Shown here: piece after piece, positions 5,393-8,657 of the stretch
How the letters are laid out: each line of letters opens with the position of its first letter
How positions within the stretch are numbered: the stretch's first letter is position 1
Assembly: GCA_021795795.1 (NCBI GenBank)
Contig: JAJYPA010000337.1
Coordinates: 1-8,657, forward strand
Direction of reading: 5' to 3'
Source: Pseudomonadota bacterium
GTDB lineage: Bacteria > Pseudomonadota > Gammaproteobacteria > Halothiobacillales > Halothiobacillaceae
Length of the DNA: 8,657 nucleotides
Notes under the pieces: generated by a model
The model's database searches: none
Told to the model about the DNA's origin: nothing
What the model saw: the letters and a program-made list of their open reading frames with translations, nothing else
Position numbers and translations under genes: made by a program

Positions 5393-7307
5393 AAGCAGCC
5401 GTGACGAATCACGGGAGATACTTCTGCACCATGCGCAGATTCCAGACGCCATCATGGAGCGCGAGCGCATACTCTTCACCGACGATTTCCTGACGGCATT
5501 GGCGACGGGCGACCCGTCACGCTGGTTTTCCCTGGAACTTTTCGTGGAGGCTTTTTTCTCGCTGATTTGCAGCCACAGTACCATGCTGGCTTGGTTTACC
5601 AGCCTCACTGGTGGCATGCACGATAAAACATTGAAACCATATCCTCGGCAGGCCGATATATTCCCGGATGACTTTGCGTTACATTTTGACGCCGCCGATC
5701 CTTGCTGGGAGAGTATCCGGTCCAATGACATCATCATCCTTGACGCCGCCAGCGATTCTCCGGATTGGATGACGGCGTTCCGGCATGGCGCTCGAGAGAT
5801 CGCCATCCTTCCGTTCCATGGCGATAATGCGTACACGCTGATCTTGCTGGGCTCAAACCACGCGGGCTACTTTTCGCAGCTCGGCGAGCGGGCGCTTTTA
5901 TTTCCTGGATTGGCACGTGATTCACTCGTGGAGGTCAGCAGGAGATCGCTGTGCGATCCGCTGACCGGACTCCCCAACCGGCAGCTTTTTTGGGAACAAA
6001 TGCAACGTGAAGTAGCCCAATCGAACCGCCGGCAGACATTGATGGGGCTCGTCCTCCTGGATCTGGACCACTTCAAGCAAGTCAACGATATGCATGGGCA
6101 TCCCGCGGGAGATGCCTTATTACAAGAGGCCACCAACCGAATCAAGACCATTTTGCGGGAGGGTGATACCTGTGCACGGCTGGGTGGCGATGAGTTTGGC
6201 CTGCTGTTTCCAGACCTGGTACAACCGGATGATCTCAAAAATATCTGTGGACGCATTACCGAAGCATTTCGCGTTCCGTTTGTGCTGACGCCCGATGTCA
6301 CCGTGCATGTTTCCGTAAGTATGGGGATGACGATCTATCCGCTGGATAACGCTTCCCTGGATCGATTGGTCGCCAATGCCGATCTTGCGCTGTATAGTTC
6401 GAAAAGGTCAGGGCGTGATCAATGCCAGATCTATTCGGTTGATATGGTTTATGAAGCACGTAATCTGGCATCGCATATTGCACTCTGTCAGGATGCCTTG
6501 CAAAATAAAAGGTTCGTATTATTTTATCAACCAATCATTAAGGTCGTTGGCGATATCCAGCATGTCGTCGCTCTCGAGGCGCTTTTGCGCATCCATGAAG
6601 AGACCGGGGAAGTGCTTTCTCCAGTCGCCTTTTTTGAGGCACTCGATCATACCAGCATGGCGCGGAAAATTGGCTATTTCGTTCTCGAGTCCGCTGTTGC
6701 GCAGGCCGCGGAATGGCAACGCGAAGGGATTTTCATCAACATAAATGTCAACATCAGTCCACGTTATTTCTTGCACCACGATTTTCTTTCCGACATAGAC
6801 ACCATATTCGGTAACCATATAGATATAAAGGCGGACTACTTCACCATTGAGATCACGGAATATGTGTCCGTACATGATTTCGAAAACACCGGCAGCATCA
6901 TTAAAAATCTGAACAAGAGAAATATCAAGGTAAGTCTCGATGATTTCGGAAGAGGGAGCACAACGCTTACCGAACTGCAAACCCTGGAGTTGTCGGAATT
7001 AAAAATAGATATGTCTTTCGTGAAGCATATTGTCAATAATCCCCGTCACTTGGCGATCGCCGCGACCATGGTCAACATGGCGCACACCCTGGGCCTGCGC
7101 GTTGTCGCCGAAGGCATTGAAAACAAGGAACAACTCCAGCTTCTCCGGTATATGCACTGTGATTTTTTTCAGGGTTATCTGATCGCGCGGCCCATGCCGG
7201 CGGACGCCTTGCCCCGATGGCTGGCGGCACGATCGAGGCCGTTGCGGATTCGCCGGCGGTTTCAGTTTTCCAGGCGCGGTCAGCGGCCGCAACGCAGTCC
7301 CGCCTGA
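5376..7307 (+). CDS. GAF-like/GGDEF/EAL cyclic di-GMP synthesis and breakdown protein
   Basis: This 643-residue protein has three parts. Residues about 45-185 resemble a GAF sensor domain (for example AREIAILPF). A GGDEF diguanylate cyclase domain (about 190-355) starts with DPLTGLPNR, has GGDEF intact at 270-274 and the inhibitory RxxD site REGD at 261-264, five residues before it. An EAL phosphodiesterase domain (about 375-625) has EALLR (Glu401), NVNISPRYF, IEITEY, DDFG (Asp522, Asp523), ELKID (Lys543), AEGIE (Glu579, Glu582) and QGYLIARP. Both active sites therefore look complete, and the protein could make c-di-GMP from GTP and cleave it to pGpG, with one activity perhaps dominant. No membrane helix is seen, so it is probably cytoplasmic. 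ATG 5376 is chosen because AGGAG lies 6 bases upstream; the longer frame from 5325 lacks this. It overlaps the MFS gene by 17 bases. The C terminus carries a basic tail (RIRRRFQFSRRG). Confidence 0.95.
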   Translation: MPAISRSSRDESREILLHHAQIPDAIMERERILFTDDFLTALATGDPSRWFSLELFVEAFFSLICSHSTMLAWFTSLTGGMHDKTLKPYPRQADIFPDDFALHFDAADPCWESIRSNDIIILDAASDSPDWMTAFRHGAREIAILPFHGDNAYTLILLGSNHAGYFSQLGERALLFPGLARDSLVEVSRRSLCDPLTGLPNRQLFWEQMQREVAQSNRRQTLMGLVLLDLDHFKQVNDMHGHPAGDALLQEATNRIKTILREGDTCARLGGDEFGLLFPDLVQPDDLKNICGRITEAFRVPFVLTPDVTVHVSVSMGMTIYPLDNASLDRLVANADLALYSSKRSGRDQCQIYSVDMVYEARNLASHIALCQDALQNKRFVLFYQPIIKVVGDIQHVVALEALLRIHEETGEVLSPVAFFEALDHTSMARKIGYFVLESAVAQAAEWQREGIFININVNISPRYFLHHDFLSDIDTIFGNHIDIKADYFTIEITEYVSVHDFENTGSIIKNLNKRNIKVSLDDFGRGSTTLTELQTLELSELKIDMSFVKHIVNNPRHLAIAATMVNMAHTLGLRVVAEGIENKEQLQLLRYMHCDFFQGYLIARPMPADALPRWLAARSRPLRIRRRFQFSRRGQRPQRSPA

Positions 7308-7386
7308 CCGTTCCATGAATCGAGCCCAGCCACGCCTCCTGGAAATTCACGGCTCATCCGCGCAATGCCGGCTTGGCGCCCGGCTT

Positions 7387-8034
7387 CTATCGCCGGACCC
7401 CTTCCACTTCGACGGTGATGTGGATGGTGTTGGACAGTCCTTCCGGCAGGTAAGCGGTCATGCCGTAATCACTTCGCCGGATGGTTGTGCGGGCCACGAA
7501 ACCGGAGAGATGGCCACCCCAGGGTTTGGGCAGGTAAGCCACATTCCCGGCACCCTTTTCCCGCACCTGAAAGACCACCGATCTGGTGATGCCGCGTAAC
7601 GTCAACTGGCCATAGAGGTTGCCGGTGTCCTGGCCCGTGGGCTGGTATCGCGTGCTCACGAAGGTGATATCCGGATATTTCTTGACATCAAAAAACGGCT
7701 TGTCGCGCAGGTGTTCGTCGCGCAGGGCGAAATTGGTGTTGATGCTGGCGGCCGGTATGGTGATGTGCGCCTGGTTTTTCCGCGGGTCCTTTTTGTCAAA
7801 GGTGTAGGTTCCGGAGATTTTGTCGAAGCGGCCGGTAAAGGGCGCAACGCCCACATGCCCGAGCGTGAACAGGACCTCCGTATGTTGCGGATCGATTGTG
7901 TAGCTGCCGTCGGGATTGCCGGCCAGCCAGTGGTATGGGGTGGATGTGGCGGGAGCGGCCACGGCGGCTGTGGCCGGCAGACCGGAGCCCAACACGGCAA
8001 CCGCTACAGCGGCCATGGTTTTTAGCGTATTCAT
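7387..8034 (-). CDS. YceI-family periplasmic lipid/isoprenoid-binding protein
   Basis: The 215-residue product has a signal peptide: Lys5, a hydrophobic stretch to about residue 19, and a likely cut after AVA (24-26). It is therefore exported to the periplasm. The YceI beta-barrel core starts near GSYTIDPQHTEVLFTLGH and continues through GRFDKISGTYTFDKKDP, DEHLRDKPFFDVKKYPDITF and LRGITRSVVFQV to SDYGMTAYLPEGLSNTI. Members of this family bind long isoprenoid or lipid chains such as ubiquinone precursors, and some are induced by stress or high pH. The start ATG has GAGGAGA 6 bases upstream. The hxlR gene lies 41 bases upstream on the same strand, so the two probably share a transcript and control. 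The gene converges with the GGDEF/EAL gene across a 79-base gap that holds only a weak GCCGG/CCGGC hairpin (7367-7384). The ligand is unknown. Confidence 0.92.
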   Translation of the reverse strand: MNTLKTMAAVAVAVLGSGLPATAAVAAPATSTPYHWLAGNPDGSYTIDPQHTEVLFTLGHVGVAPFTGRFDKISGTYTFDKKDPRKNQAHITIPAASINTNFALRDEHLRDKPFFDVKKYPDITFVSTRYQPTGQDTGNLYGQLTLRGITRSVVFQVREKGAGNVAYLPKPWGGHLSGFVARTTIRRSDYGMTAYLPEGLSNTIHITVEVEGVRR

Positions 8035-8059
8035 GCGTTTCTCCTCGGTGAAGTCTCGT

Positions 8060-8074
8060 CAAAATGCAATTTTG
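8060..8074. promoter_or_regulatory. 15-bp dyad between hxlR and yceI
   Basis: CAAAAT (8060-8065) and ATTTTG (8069-8074) form perfect arms around GCA, inside the 41-base gap between the hxlR stop and the yceI start. It could be a binding site that controls yceI separately, or chance in a short AT-rich gap. It does not match the dyad in the hxlR-wrbA region. Confidence 0.3.
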
Positions 8075-8075
8075 C

Positions 8076-8471
8076 TCACTTCGATGCAGTGTTACTGGTC
8101 GGTAACGGGGGGGACGGATCCCGCGGCGCGTTTTCCTCGTTCTTGTCTTCGGCATCCCAGCGTTGCGCCAGCGCGTCCAGCGCATCCAATACTTCCCGCA
8201 GTTCCAGTCCACGCCGGGTCAGACCATAGGTCACCTCCGGAGGAACGCTGGGATAATACTCGCGGAAGACGATCCGAGCCCCCTCCAGGGTGCGCAAGCG
8301 CTCCGTCAGCATGCGCGAAGAGATGCCGCGCACTTCCCGTTTGAGCGCCCCGAAACGTAGTGGACCGCGCTGTCTCAGGGTCCACAGAATGTACGTGGTC
8401 CATGGCCCCATCAGCAAACGGAGCAGGGCATCCATGGGGCATGCGGTTTTCTGTCTGGTTTGTCGGGTCAT
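8076..8471 (-). CDS. HxlR-family winged-helix transcriptional regulator
   Basis: The 131-residue protein matches the HxlR/YodB family, dimeric winged-helix DNA-binding proteins that often sense quinones, aldehydes or oxidants through an N-terminal cysteine. Visible family features are the start of the fold at CPMDALLRLLMGPWTTYIL (11-29), the recognition region FGALKREVRGISSRMLTERL (20 residues from about 40) and the wing EYYPSVPPEVTYGLTRRG. Cys11 is the only cysteine, near where the sensing cysteine lies in redox-active relatives. The C-terminal 25 residues are polar and Pro-rich and look disordered. The start at 8471 is supported by an in-frame stop shortly upstream; no strong ribosome site is seen. 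yceI follows on the same strand and wrbA is divergent, the usual arrangement in which an HxlR protein controls both itself and the divergent gene. Confidence 0.9.
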   Translation of the reverse strand: MTRQTRQKTACPMDALLRLLMGPWTTYILWTLRQRGPLRFGALKREVRGISSRMLTERLRTLEGARIVFREYYPSVPPEVTYGLTRRGLELREVLDALDALAQRWDAEDKNEENAPRDPSPPLPTSNTASK

Positions 8472-8491
8472 GGTTACTCATCAATACCTAC

Positions 8492-8530
8492 TTCACAAAC
8501 CATACTAAATGGTCTTTACTGAACGGGCAA
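8492..8530. promoter_or_regulatory. Overlapping divergent promoters with shared operator (hxlR and wrbA)
   Basis: For wrbA (+), TTCACA (8492-8497) and TTTACT (8515-8520) are 17 bases apart. For hxlR (-), TTGCCC (complement of 8525-8530) and TAGTAT (complement of 8502-8507) are also 17 bases apart. An inverted repeat ACCAT-actaa-ATGGT (8499-8513) lies between the boxes of the first promoter and over the -10 box of the second. One bound dimer could block both. The promoter boxes are four- or five-of-six matches, so this is a reasoned candidate rather than a certainty. Confidence 0.5.
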
Positions 8531-8555
8531 TATTCACTGACGCGAGGAGTCTGTC

Positions 8556-8657
8556 ATGAGTAAAATACTGGTTCTGTATCACAGCCTCTGGGGGCATGTC
8601 GAAACCATGGCCCAAGCCGTCGCCGAAGGGGTCCGGGAGGTCCCTGGCGTGACGGAG
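8556..8657 (+). CDS. wrbA: NAD(P)H:quinone oxidoreductase WrbA, 5' end only (cut by window)
   Basis: Only the first 34 codons are inside the window. They read as the flavodoxin-like N terminus of WrbA: a first beta strand ILVLYHS, the FMN phosphate-binding loop [10 protein letters not shown] and the first helix QAVAEGV. This is close to the known WrbA start, in which YSxxGHxxTMAxAVAEG is typical. WrbA is a tetrameric FMN enzyme of about 200 residues that reduces quinones by two electrons and so avoids semiquinone radicals. GAGGAGT (8544-8550) lies 5 bases before the ATG. The gene is divergent from hxlR and probably under its control. Whether the rest is intact cannot be seen. Confidence 0.9.
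   Translation, partial: MSKILVLYHSLWGHVETMAQAVAEGVREVPGVTE

Overview
The window reads as a proteobacterial chromosome, and Acidithiobacillus or a close relative is my best guess. The guess rests only on gene style and on the mix of GC-rich genes with AT-rich accessory patches, so it is weak. The left quarter (about 1-2400) is an accessory or decayed region. The rest is orderly core-type gene content.

Left region. A complete tRNA-Ala(GGC) with its own strong promoter and an intrinsic terminator opens the window. It is followed by about 480 bases without a convincing gene, AT-rich in its second half. Next comes an intact Fic-family gene whose catalytic motif has Gln where the AMPylating His should be. 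Behind it lie two abutting gene fragments in opposite directions: about 55 codons of an ISL3-type transposase (+) and about 44 codons of a type I restriction methylase, HsdM (-). A small AT-rich membrane-protein gene (-) follows, and then a decayed open frame (-). This is the pattern of an eroded mobile or defence island next to a tRNA gene.

Middle region. All genes here run on the + strand. There is a small two-helix membrane protein behind a perfect 16-bp palindrome, then a strong hairpin, then a PilZ-domain c-di-GMP receptor. A PHS-type (phosphate-symporter-like) MFS permease follows, and its end overlaps the start of a GAF-like/GGDEF/EAL protein. In that protein both the cyclase and phosphodiesterase signatures, and the inhibitory RxxD site, look intact. 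The receptor, transporter and c-di-GMP turnover enzyme together suggest a local signalling module in which a solute or its uptake may be linked to c-di-GMP.

Right region. The GGDEF/EAL gene meets a convergent yceI (periplasmic lipid/isoprenoid-binding family). yceI lies downstream of an HxlR-family regulator gene on the same strand. Divergent from hxlR, the window ends in the first 34 codons of wrbA (NAD(P)H:quinone oxidoreductase). The 84-bp divergent intergenic region holds back-to-back promoter candidates sharing one inverted repeat. This suggests a redox- or quinone-stress unit controlled by the HxlR protein, whose only cysteine is near its N terminus.
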